This document shows, piece by piece, positions 9,353 to 17,130 of a DNA stretch of 64,000 nucleotides (the first letter of the stretch is position 1; every line of letters starts with the position of its first letter). A model generated the notes under the pieces. It searched no databases. It saw only the letters and a program-made list of their open reading frames with translations, and was not told the origin of the DNA. The stretch is from Pseudomonas fluorescens (GTDB taxonomy: Bacteria; Pseudomonadota; Gammaproteobacteria; Pseudomonadales; Pseudomonadaceae): contig NZ_JSAK01000002.1 in assembly GCF_000802965.1 (NCBI RefSeq), positions 62,001 through 126,000 of the forward strand, in the 5' to 3' direction. Position numbers and translations under genes: made by a program.

Positions 9353-10564
9353 ATGAAATATACGATTAAGACCTTTATTGCGAATGGTGGCGAACGGTTC
9401 TCTCAACTCTACGACGCTGATACCCCTGGCTTCCCTTTGTTTTATCCAACCGCTTTCATTTCCCGCTCCATCAGGCCCTCCACTACGCACGAAACTCAAA
9501 AGGTATACCTTGCAGCGATAAAAAGAGTCTGTGAATGGGAATCCCGAAGGCACATTGATCTTTCCAAACGATTCCATTCCCGTAAATTTCTCAGCACCGC
9601 GGAGGTTGACGACCTCACAAGCTATCTGCGCGCCAGAAAATCTAGCGGCAAGGGAGATGTCATTAGCAACACTAAGTACAACACTTATCTTGCTTACGCA
9701 GCAGGGTATATCCGCTGGCTCACGCAAGAGGTTATAACCGACTTCAACACGTACGACGTTAGGGATGCAGTAAAGGAGCAAAACTCAAAGCTTCTGGGAA
9801 GAAAAAGGCGCAAGGCCGGTTCAAAAGCCGCAAGAGAGCAGCGAATTATCACGTTGAAACTACGTGCCGAATCTCGGAACCAACTGTTGGACCTGTTCGA
9901 CCGCCCCTTTGACAACCTTCTGCTACCGCGAAATTCAGGTGCCAGACTTCGCAACGTTGTGATGCTGCGTGCTCTCTATGAAACGGGAATGCGGTTCGGC
10001 GAGCTACTAAGCCTGAAACTTAAGCATTTCATCGAAGCCGCTGGCGGCGATAGCGCGTACTTAGACATCGAGCGTAACCACCACGATGAGTTCGACACCA
10101 GGCTACATCAGCCAGTCGCCAAAACTCTGGGGCGCAGGGTACCAATCTCGGAAGGCCTCGAACAGCAGTTAATAGAGTATCGAAATAATTGGCGAGCAGA
10201 GATATTGAATGTTGGTTTTTCGGAAGAGGATTTCATTTTTGTTGTTCATCGTCGAGGGCGTAGTCAAGGTCAAGCGCTTCCTAAGACAGCATTTGGTACA
10301 GGCATTGCCAGCCTCAAGCGAGTTTTTAACGCGATTATTCCAGTTCACCCTCACCTCTTAAGACACGACTGGAACTACCGTTTTTCGCAATTAGTGGATA
10401 GCGAAGCCATCCCATTTGAAGAGGAGCGAACCCTGAGAGAGCAACTGATGGGTTGGGTACCAGGTTCGACCATGTCAAGGCGCTACGATCGCCGCCATAT
10501 CGAGGAAAAGTCGCATGAAATAGGCCGAAAAATCGCTTCCGATACGGCGAGAACTCCAGCATGA
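9353..10564 (+). CDS. tyrosine recombinase/integrase A of the trio
   Basis: A 403-residue tyrosine recombinase. Residues of about 40-130 look like a SAM-like core-binding domain. The catalytic domain carries R214 in TGMRFGELLSLK, an HLLRH box (H334, R337), W368 in LMGW where many members have His, and the nucleophile Y378 in SRRYDR. All main catalytic positions are therefore present. The start is supported by AGAGGTG 5 nt before the ATG. It is the first gene of the recombinase operon and overlaps the next gene by 4 bp (ATGA). It corresponds best to TnpA of Tn554-like elements. Confidence 0.9.
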   Translation: MKYTIKTFIANGGERFSQLYDADTPGFPLFYPTAFISRSIRPSTTHETQKVYLAAIKRVCEWESRRHIDLSKRFHSRKFLSTAEVDDLTSYLRARKSSGKGDVISNTKYNTYLAYAAGYIRWLTQEVITDFNTYDVRDAVKEQNSKLLGRKRRKAGSKAAREQRIITLKLRAESRNQLLDLFDRPFDNLLLPRNSGARLRNVVMLRALYETGMRFGELLSLKLKHFIEAAGGDSAYLDIERNHHDEFDTRLHQPVAKTLGRRVPISEGLEQQLIEYRNNWRAEILNVGFSEEDFIFVVHRRGRSQGQALPKTAFGTGIASLKRVFNAIIPVHPHLLRHDWNYRFSQLVDSEAIPFEEERTLREQLMGWVPGSTMSRRYDRRHIEEKSHEIGRKIASDTARTPA

Positions 10565-12231
10565 CCAGCAGAGGATCTTCAATAAAAACACCCCCACTAT
10601 TTGATGTGGATACCAAGCGCACTGAACGTCCAGAGACGCAGGACGGAGTATTCTATTGGGATGGGGATACTCTTGTTTGTACGGGACAGCGCAGGTTCTT
10701 TATGGGCAAAGCACTTTCACTGCTGAACTCCTCCCTTAAATCTTCGTTCAAACAGAACATCATCTCATTTTTAACGAATGGCACTTATGGATCGCGTACT
10801 TGCGTAAGCATAACTGGGTCGCTTCTTACAAGTCTGAATGCATACCCTACCCGATCCTTTAACACTTCCTGGTTAGCAAAGGCATTAACACACTCGTCGT
10901 TCCTAAGAAGTAAAAAGGCTATAACACTTTTTTTTCTCCATTGGAAGGAGCACGACAGCAAGGTGATCAGCCAGAACGCTTTAAAATTACTGGATGATAC
11001 TGCACCCTTTCGCGCAGGGCCGGGCAATGTACTTTCCGACGACCCGAATAAAAGCTGGCTCACCAACAATGAATATGACAGCTTGCTAAGAGCCATCTGG
11101 TATAACTACGACTGCAACACTGTCGGCACCCAAGCCACGCTCATGCGACTGCTGTCGATGCAATATGCAAGAAGACCCCTACAGTTTGCACACCTCAAGG
11201 TCGGTGACATATTTGACAACGACGGATCGGATATCTTTGCCCCTACAGGAAAAGTAATTAGCTTTCCTGGCGTTAAAGATCAGGGGGCCGAAATAGATTT
11301 TCGTGACAGCAAATTTGAATATCACGTTCTCGCGGATCACCTATGGAATTTATGCTTAGTTCAACGGCAAGAAATAAAAGAACTTTTTGAATACATGATA
11401 GGCTTCTCACTCACGAACGACCAACTACTCAACCTCCCATTTTTTTGCAGCGAATTACGGATCAAACAGGCTTTAGAGATCTTTGCAGACAAGCAACATA
11501 GTAACCTTATCGACAATTTAGACAACGCACTTTTTCACCTAAAAAAAATGCAGATCATTAATATTCTCTGCTGGAGAACTAACAGCCCTACTACCGACTA
11601 TGGCGCAGCGAATCAAAAATTATCAACGTCGCGACCCCCTATCAGTCCACGCACAGGCCATACAATAATTATCAATGCTACGCGAATGCGTCATACACGG
11701 GCGCGACAACTCGCCCGAATGGGGATACCCAAATACATGCTTTCCCACTGGCTTGGTCATACGTCGGAGATGTCGTTGGCTGCCTATTACAACGATCCCG
11801 CGGAACAAGCGCGTCAACTCGATAAAGCAATGCAACCGGCACTTGCACCACTTGCAATGGCTTTTGCAGGAACCTTGATCGACTCTGAAGATCAGGCAAC
11901 AAGGGCCAGCGACCAGACAAGCAAATTAGAATTCGTTCACCAAGGAGAACTGAAAAGCGTTGGCCATTGCGGCAAATACAGTTTCTGCGCAACGACCTCA
12001 GTGCCAATCCCCTGTTACCGATGCAAATTCTTCGAACCTTTGGTAAATGCTCCACACTCCGAAGTATTGTTTGCTCTTGAGCGGCGGCAAGCTGCGGAGG
12101 AACAAGTGTTAAAAATTGGCAGTCCACGGAACCTGTTAATCCCCATTGATCTTTCAGCAGACATTCGAGCTGTCAAAAATTGCATTGAGCACTGCAATGC
12201 GCGCAATGCCAAAAATGAGATAAATCCATGA
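10561..12231 (+). CDS. tyrosine recombinase-like protein B of the trio
   Basis: A 556-residue protein whose middle matches the tyrosine recombinase catalytic domain: an Arg in ARRPLQFAHLKVGD (about 205), the box TRMRH (374-378), WLGH (His 400) and Tyr 409/410 in AAYYND. The first His of the HxxR box is replaced by Thr, so activity may be weakened or the protein may be structural. The C-terminal 100 residues carry Cys pairs (CGKYSFC, CYRC, CIEHC) that could bind zinc. It is coupled to its neighbours by 4-bp ATGA overlaps at both ends. Confidence 0.8.
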   Translation: MTSRGSSIKTPPLFDVDTKRTERPETQDGVFYWDGDTLVCTGQRRFFMGKALSLLNSSLKSSFKQNIISFLTNGTYGSRTCVSITGSLLTSLNAYPTRSFNTSWLAKALTHSSFLRSKKAITLFFLHWKEHDSKVISQNALKLLDDTAPFRAGPGNVLSDDPNKSWLTNNEYDSLLRAIWYNYDCNTVGTQATLMRLLSMQYARRPLQFAHLKVGDIFDNDGSDIFAPTGKVISFPGVKDQGAEIDFRDSKFEYHVLADHLWNLCLVQRQEIKELFEYMIGFSLTNDQLLNLPFFCSELRIKQALEIFADKQHSNLIDNLDNALFHLKKMQIINILCWRTNSPTTDYGAANQKLSTSRPPISPRTGHTIIINATRMRHTRARQLARMGIPKYMLSHWLGHTSEMSLAAYYNDPAEQARQLDKAMQPALAPLAMAFAGTLIDSEDQATRASDQTSKLEFVHQGELKSVGHCGKYSFCATTSVPIPCYRCKFFEPLVNAPHSEVLFALERRQAAEEQVLKIGSPRNLLIPIDLSADIRAVKNCIEHCNARNAKNEINP

Positions 12232-14285
12232 TCACCCAATTCAGGCCAAATCGCGAAATCTCTACGCAACACAACCTCACTAATTTCATCGCCATGGCCA
12301 GAGACAAGCTGACGCTGTGGTCTGATATAGACGGTTTCGCCTGGGATTCGTGCAGATGGCCAACAAATAAATCAACCATCCGCTTCTTCAACTTTGAAAA
12401 TAGAGACCTGCCCCCTCGCAAGGCTCCTGAAACGCATCAAATGATGCATCCTGCTTTTGTTGACGTTGCTAAAGCTTACCTACGCTATACAAATACTGTG
12501 CGCCCTCAAAGCATGGTCACAGCTCAGATGCGAGCACTTCGAGTCATAGAGTTTGTCTTACGCAATGATATGCCAATACCTGACATAACCAAATTTGAAG
12601 AGCGACACTGGAATGCGATCATCAACACCGTTGAAGATCTACCTTCTCGAGCAGCTATTTGCGCTAAGACACTCAATGTACTTAATAAACTAGCCGAGCT
12701 TTTCATCCTAACTGCCGATCCGCGCTTTTGGACAAATCCTTACGTGGGTATGCAAAGTGACAAAGTCCTCAATAGAAAAAAGACGTTGGGCGAAACGGGA
12801 TCGGATAAGGTACCAGATCAGGACGCCTTACTGGCTATTGCTGAGGTTTTTTCACAAGGCACAAGTGAAACGCAAAACCACACCGATGTGATGGTTACCT
12901 GTGTAACAGGGCTTCTGATGAGTGCCCCCATGCGCATTGGTGAAACCCTGCGCCTGCGCATCGACTGCTTGCGCGATGACATCGACAAAAATGGAGAACG
13001 CCAGTATTACTTCGCCTACTGGGTACCGAAATCGCGGCAATTTGCCCGCAAAGCTGTACCACTGACTATGACACCCGTCGCTATCGAATCCATAAAACGG
13101 CTGAGCGAAATAACAGAAGAAAGCCGATGTCTGGCCCGCTACATGGAGACTGAGCCACAGCATTTCTACCGACACTCAAACTGCCCAAATATTGCTGACG
13201 ACGATGAACTCAGCAAAAATCAACTGATGCAAGCACTAGGCTATTCGACCCTAAGCAGCTGCCGAAGTTTTATAAAGAAACTCACCGGAAACTCCAAATT
13301 AACTGGCTTCACCCTGGATTCCTTATGGCAAGTTGTGCTTAAAGAGCACCATAGAATCAACCCGCATTTCCCTTACCAAGAACCCCCGCGCGATTCGAAG
13401 CAAGCACCTCTCCGCATGTCAGAATCCCTAATGTGTTTCCGTAGATATCAACTAACATGGTCTTATAAACCCAGCCCGGTACTACTCATACCTTACACCA
13501 ATGGTACTTATGGAAGCTACTTGGAAACTGGAGACGCAAAAGCAAAAATAAGAAACTTCTTTCGCAGGAACGGTTACAGCACCATCAAGGTTAACTCCCA
13601 CAGCTTCCGTCACCTTCTCAACAGACTCGGGCGTAACAACGGTATATCCGTTGAAATGCTTACCCAATGGAGTAGCCGCGCCACTATCCAGCAGACTCGA
13701 ACTTATTTGTACGACGACCCAATAAAAGCTGCGGTGAAAGGCGCTGTCTTGCTAGGTTCAATTCAAGAGCAAGAACCTTTGAAACCGATCACGAATGAGG
13801 ACGCAGAACTTTATGGACAGGGGCCTTTCCATCGCAGTCGCTATGGAATTTGCCGACGTAGTTGGAGAGCCGGACCCTGCAACAAGTTCGCCGACTGCCT
13901 CAATTGCTCAGAACTGCTTATGTGTAAAGGAGACAAGATAGCCGCCCAAATCATTCAAATGGATCGTGACAACCTCGTATGTACTTATACGGCCGCCCTA
14001 CATGCAATAGCTCAAGGCGAGCGGGCTGCGTCGAGATGGACTGAAAAAGCAGGACCACAGATAGAAAAGCTCGATGAACTCCTGGCTATCTTGCATAATC
14101 CTGAAATACCTAACGGCAGCCCTATCGAAATAGCCGGGGAAGACTTTAGTCACGAGAAATTGATTGTGTCGGAGAAGGCTCAAGTAGCAGGCATAAAATT
14201 GCTAGAAAGACATGAATTGCGCAGCACATATGGCGATGACCTACTGGCATGCCTAGAGTTACTTCGGAGTAACGATAATGCCTAA
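12228..14285 (+). CDS. tyrosine recombinase C of the trio, with Cys-rich tail
   Basis: A 685-residue protein with a long N-terminal domain and a tyrosine recombinase core: R236 in APMRIGETLRLR, HSFRH at about residue 455, LTQW in place of the common GH, and a Tyr in TYLYDDP near 490. All catalytic positions have a plausible residue. After the core a Cys cluster (CRRSW...C...CLNC...C) suggests a zinc-binding DNA-contact module. Size and layout resemble TnpB of Tn554-like transposons. It overlaps the next gene by 8 bp. Confidence 0.85.
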   Translation: MITQFRPNREISTQHNLTNFIAMARDKLTLWSDIDGFAWDSCRWPTNKSTIRFFNFENRDLPPRKAPETHQMMHPAFVDVAKAYLRYTNTVRPQSMVTAQMRALRVIEFVLRNDMPIPDITKFEERHWNAIINTVEDLPSRAAICAKTLNVLNKLAELFILTADPRFWTNPYVGMQSDKVLNRKKTLGETGSDKVPDQDALLAIAEVFSQGTSETQNHTDVMVTCVTGLLMSAPMRIGETLRLRIDCLRDDIDKNGERQYYFAYWVPKSRQFARKAVPLTMTPVAIESIKRLSEITEESRCLARYMETEPQHFYRHSNCPNIADDDELSKNQLMQALGYSTLSSCRSFIKKLTGNSKLTGFTLDSLWQVVLKEHHRINPHFPYQEPPRDSKQAPLRMSESLMCFRRYQLTWSYKPSPVLLIPYTNGTYGSYLETGDAKAKIRNFFRRNGYSTIKVNSHSFRHLLNRLGRNNGISVEMLTQWSSRATIQQTRTYLYDDPIKAAVKGAVLLGSIQEQEPLKPITNEDAELYGQGPFHRSRYGICRRSWRAGPCNKFADCLNCSELLMCKGDKIAAQIIQMDRDNLVCTYTAALHAIAQGERAASRWTEKAGPQIEKLDELLAILHNPEIPNGSPIEIAGEDFSHEKLIVSEKAQVAGIKLLERHELRSTYGDDLLACLELLRSNDNA

Positions 14286-14709
14286 AATAATCACAGAACA
14301 ACATGAAATAAGAATCGCCCAGATGATCCGAAACTGGCCAGCCGAACATGCATTGGACTGGAACGCAGTCTGCGGTGGCGCTCAAGGCGTTTTGGGATGG
14401 GATAACCCGCCAACACGCCAGGCGCTCGACAAGAAAATAGCGATAAGAGTCGCCTATAAGAACAAGAAACAACATTTGAGGAAAGAAAAACAAAAGCTTT
14501 CGGAAATGCCAAGGCCACGGAGCACGCTGGATGCTATGAAGAAGATCTTCAAGCTTCAGGCAGAGAATGATGAACTGAAGGCAGAGATTGCCAAAATGGC
14601 CGAGATTGCAAACCGATTCATCTACAACGCAACTATTGCAGGCCTTTCACGAGAGCGACTGATGGCCCCTCTTCCGACAATCCGTGAGTCATTGCCACGC
14701 AAAATTTGA
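14278..14709 (+). CDS. small accessory protein of the recombinase operon (TnpC-like position)
   Basis: A 143-residue basic protein. The middle (about 70-115) is a predicted coiled coil, with an LQAENDELKAEIAKMAEI heptad pattern. The N-terminal part is rich in Lys and Arg. Its place as the last gene, its size and its helical nature match TnpC of Tn554, which modulates integration orientation and efficiency there. That functional parallel is inference. The start overlaps the recombinase C stop codon, so translation is probably coupled. Confidence 0.75.
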   Translation: MPKIITEQHEIRIAQMIRNWPAEHALDWNAVCGGAQGVLGWDNPPTRQALDKKIAIRVAYKNKKQHLRKEKQKLSEMPRPRSTLDAMKKIFKLQAENDELKAEIAKMAEIANRFIYNATIAGLSRERLMAPLPTIRESLPRKI

Positions 14710-14755
14710 ATTCAGCTATCTCGCTGAGCTTCTCTATCGCCCTACGATGAAGGAA

Positions 14756-15073
14756 TCAAAGGTCACGCCTCTCACCTTTTTCGACGATTGATGGCGGATC
14801 CAGAAGTTGAAGCTCATCTTGCACGCGCGATAGAAATGTCCTGATATCGCCGGTTGCCTCTTTCCGCATATAGCACGCAGCCACCAAGGTGACCGGATGG
14901 ATGTCGAGAGCGCTGCAAAGATCGTCCAGCTTATCAAGAGTTGGGCTCGTGCCACCTCGCTCGAGCAAGCTTACATTCGTCCGGCTGCTCACAAGCGCAA
15001 AATCCTCCTGCGTAAGGTTTTTCTGAAGGCGGACCTGTCTCAGCGTAGCGCCAAATGCTTTTCTCAGTTCCAT
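14756..15073 (-). CDS. XRE family transcriptional regulator
   Basis: A 105-residue DNA-binding protein with a Cro/CI-type helix-turn-helix at about residues 8-60 (LRQVRLQKNLTQEDFALVSSRTNVSLLERG, then PTLDKLDDLCSALDIHP). The C-terminal 40 residues are unassigned. It is divergent from the unknown 144-residue gene. A palindrome overlaps the promoter of that gene, so this protein likely represses its neighbour. It points convergently at the recombinase operon and probably acts as a control gene of the mobile element or its cargo. Confidence 0.88.
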   Translation of the reverse strand: MELRKAFGATLRQVRLQKNLTQEDFALVSSRTNVSLLERGGTSPTLDKLDDLCSALDIHPVTLVAACYMRKEATGDIRTFLSRVQDELQLLDPPSIVEKGERRDL

Positions 15074-15107
15074 TTTGCGATCTCACAAAAGGAACGATAA
15101 AGCGTCA

Positions 15108-15136
15108 TTGCACAATATATGACTACAACATATATT
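15108..15136 (+). promoter_or_regulatory. promoter with overlapping palindromic operator
   Basis: TTGCAC, a 17-nt spacer and TATATT form a plausible sigma-70 promoter for the 144-residue gene. Inside it lies the perfect inverted repeat ATATATG-N7-CATATAT (15115-15135), which covers the spacer and the -10 box. This is the expected layout for repression by the divergently encoded XRE protein. Confidence 0.6.
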
Positions 15137-15164
15137 TGTCATTTGTGATTCGGAGAGGCTTGCC

Positions 15165-15599
15165 ATGAACCAAGAACGTGGACGATCGATGATCTTTTCC
15201 AGCCTATTCAATGACGATTTTCTAGCACGCCACTTCGTTCGACAGACAGTAATGTGTCCGTGGTTTTATCTGCAGGCGGAGGTTCGTGAAGGCAATGAAT
15301 TCGTGGGGGAGATGCTCATGGTCTCTTCGTTTGATTCACTCAAAGACATCCTCGAGCAGCAGCATGACTCCTTTCGGGTCCGGTCAATCCAGTATGTCAC
15401 CCCTGGTTTTGTCAACAAAACTGGGCAGTGGTGTATGGAGCCACTTCTGGAGGCGAGCGAAGCGCTCGGTCAGAGTGGAGAGCAGATACCCATTTTGACT
15501 GTTGCGGGTCGAACGTATTCGCAAATGGACATCAGCACTGAGACAGACTTCTCAAGCGTTAAGGTATTGTTCACCCACAAAACGGATAAACATGACTGA
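15165..15599 (+). CDS. unknown protein controlled by XRE regulator
   Basis: A 144-residue protein I do not recognise. The GGAGAGG 6 nt before the ATG supports the start. It has no signal peptide or membrane segment, and mixed alpha/beta composition with aromatic patches (CPWFYLQAEVREG). Its AT-rich promoter with an operator and its location between recombinases and small unknown genes mark it as element cargo. A toxin, antitoxin or anti-defence role is possible for XRE-linked small genes, but nothing in the sequence proves one. Confidence 0.65.
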   Translation: MNQERGRSMIFSSLFNDDFLARHFVRQTVMCPWFYLQAEVREGNEFVGEMLMVSSFDSLKDILEQQHDSFRVRSIQYVTPGFVNKTGQWCMEPLLEASEALGQSGEQIPILTVAGRTYSQMDISTETDFSSVKVLFTHKTDKHD

Positions 15600-15761
15600 T
15601 TTTCTGTAGGCAGCCTCTGCCTGAGTCGAAGAGGATTGCCTTGCCCTTTTAGCTCTGCCCTACTCAGATACGGTTTACAACAAAATCTTGTCCACAGCGA
15701 TGCTGGGCACAAAAAAATGGTCACATAAACCAGGGATTCCTTATTTTTCAATCATCGGCAA

Positions 15762-15956
15762 TCAGCCACGTGGCGAGGGATCGTCCAAATTCCCAGCGCG
15801 TTTCAAGGGCATGCCGGCGAAAGCGGTTCCTTCTACCTTGCTAAAAACATCAACAGCGTCGACGTTAAAAAAACTACGATACTTGGACGTTTTTTGCAGA
15901 CGCTCAAGTTTGGCTCGGGCATTAGCTACGGTATCACTAGTGCTTTTAGAGCTCAT
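15762..15956 (-). CDS. small unknown protein (64 aa)
   Basis: A 64-residue ORF beginning MSSKSTSDTVANARAKLERL, with a strong AGGAG 6 nt before the ATG, which is the main reason to accept it. The N-terminal half is probably helical and the C-terminal half is proline and glycine rich. It lies 99 bp downstream of the 145-residue gene on the same strand, and the two may form an operon. No family recognised. Confidence 0.5.
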   Translation of the reverse strand: MSSKSTSDTVANARAKLERLQKTSKYRSFFNVDAVDVFSKVEGTAFAGMPLKRAGNLDDPSPRG

Positions 15957-16055
15957 TCATTGCTCCTCTTTGCTGTAAAGTACCGTAAAACAAAACCTGA
16001 CGGAGATCATTCGATACGCGACTCGGAAATTAGGTCGTCCCAACATTCAAAACCG

Positions 16056-16493
16056 TCACTTTTTTCGGCGACGTACTCCTCGCGCAGTTAAATCAAAACT
16101 CAATCCTGCGAGTGGACCGCTAGGTTCTTGATCCGGATGAAAATGAAGCAGGCTTTCCAGTAACTTGTAATCCAGTTTATTAGGTCTATTGAGTAATTGG
16201 AGGGCCTCGCCGTCATCAACCTCCGCCTCTGATTCACTAACCCCGCCTTCCGGCACCAACGATTCAGGGCTAGTCAAATAAAGAGCGAGCAATTTATGGT
16301 GCGGGTAGCGGTTCTCAAAATGCTTGACCAGCCCCTTGAAAATGCTTTCACCCGTGGGTGTGCCAGCAACTCGGCGAATTACATAATCAGCGATTGCTAA
16401 GCGCACCTCGATCTCGTTTGAATCGAGTGGAAGATCCTCATACCCATCTTCAAACCGGCTATAGGGGCGATATCCAACGGGCTTGTCAGTCAT
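16056..16493 (-). CDS. unknown protein (145 aa)
   Basis: A 145-residue ORF preceded by AGGAGG at ideal spacing (8 nt), so it is very likely translated. The N-terminus is acidic, and an acidic linker (ESEAEVDDGEAL) lies near residue 92. The C-terminus is strongly basic (ARGVRRRKK). It has no membrane segment. No family recognised. It shares its strand with the 64-residue gene downstream and the ATPase gene upstream, so all three could belong to one cargo unit. Confidence 0.6.
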   Translation of the reverse strand: MTDKPVGYRPYSRFEDGYEDLPLDSNEIEVRLAIADYVIRRVAGTPTGESIFKGLVKHFENRYPHHKLLALYLTSPESLVPEGGVSESEAEVDDGEALQLLNRPNKLDYKLLESLLHFHPDQEPSGPLAGLSFDLTARGVRRRKK

Positions 16494-16802
16494 CGTTCAG
16501 ACCTCCTGCACGGGGTGATTTTGATAGGCCAAAAGGCCGAACACGAGATCCCGGCATTACGATTGGAGTGATCGCTTTTGCGGGATTTCGACGCTACCTG
16601 CAAAGTACTTCAACTCCGAAACAAATGAAACCACCGGAATCTTGTGTACGACCAGCGAAATCCAGCAGAGGACGCACTGCGCTCTCTTTCAAGCTGGAGG
16701 CTTCTGACACCCCATCAGCTTAGGTTTTCAACCAGCTAGTGGGGCGTCACATGGGTGATCTGAGCAAAACGTGCTGTAGAAGCTAGCTTTGACGAGATAT
16801 TG
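16494..16802. other. gene-free stretch upstream of the 145-aa gene
   Basis: About 300 bp that, apart from the ribosome binding site of the 145-residue gene, shows no convincing gene. Open frames here are antisense extensions of the neighbouring gene with no ribosome binding site. There is no strong hairpin or repeat. Part of it may be remnant DNA of a deleted gene. Confidence 0.4.
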
Positions 16803-16973
16803 ATGATCAAGCGTCGAGCCAGGGACAGACTTGTTGATGCCGTGTACGCACTAGGTCGTGAAAGCCTTGAGCTTGCAGCGGATTATGTCAAAGCGGCTCC
16901 ACATGGCATCTCACCAATTCCACGGCCACAACGATATAGCTGTTTCGAAAACGAGGAATTAATACCACGATAG
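16803..16973 (+). CDS. possible small protein or gene remnant (56 aa)
   Basis: An ATG-initiated frame of 56 codons (MIKRRARDRLVDAVYALGRE...) with coding-like composition. The frame continues open for 13 codons upstream of the ATG without a better start, and there is only a weak GAG upstream. It could be a real basic small protein or the 3' end of a truncated gene. No family recognised. Confidence 0.3.
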   Translation: MIKRRARDRLVDAVYALGRESLELAADYVKAAPHGISPIPRPQRYSCFENEELIPR

Positions 16974-17130
16974 CTCTACAAACTTATTAGCCGATAAATG
17001 GTAACTAATGGCTGAATTCCAGCGCCTGGACACCACTGAAAGGTTGGGTTTGCGAAAGCCAACCGTGTTGTGTTCATCCAAGTGTGCTCTCACCTACCTT
17101 GCTCAACGCAGGAACCATTATTGATGAGGC

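Larger units (their letters stand above)
9233..14709 (+). mobile_element. recombination module of a mobile element (three tyrosine recombinases plus accessory protein)
   Basis: Four co-directional overlapping genes form one transcription unit immediately upstream of dnaQ. They are clearly more AT-rich than the flanking Pseudomonas genes. The layout recalls Tn554-type (tnpA, tnpB, tnpC) and recombinase-in-trio elements, which integrate site-specifically through several cooperating tyrosine recombinases. The left boundary must lie between the dnaQ start and the first recombinase. The right boundary was not found. No terminal repeat pair could be identified by eye, and the cargo probably continues at least to the ATPase gene ending at 18.3 kb. 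Confidence 0.8.

Noticed and set aside
16358-16723. 121-codon + strand frame near the 145-aa gene
   Set aside because: Mostly antisense to a gene with an excellent ribosome binding site, and lacks one itself.
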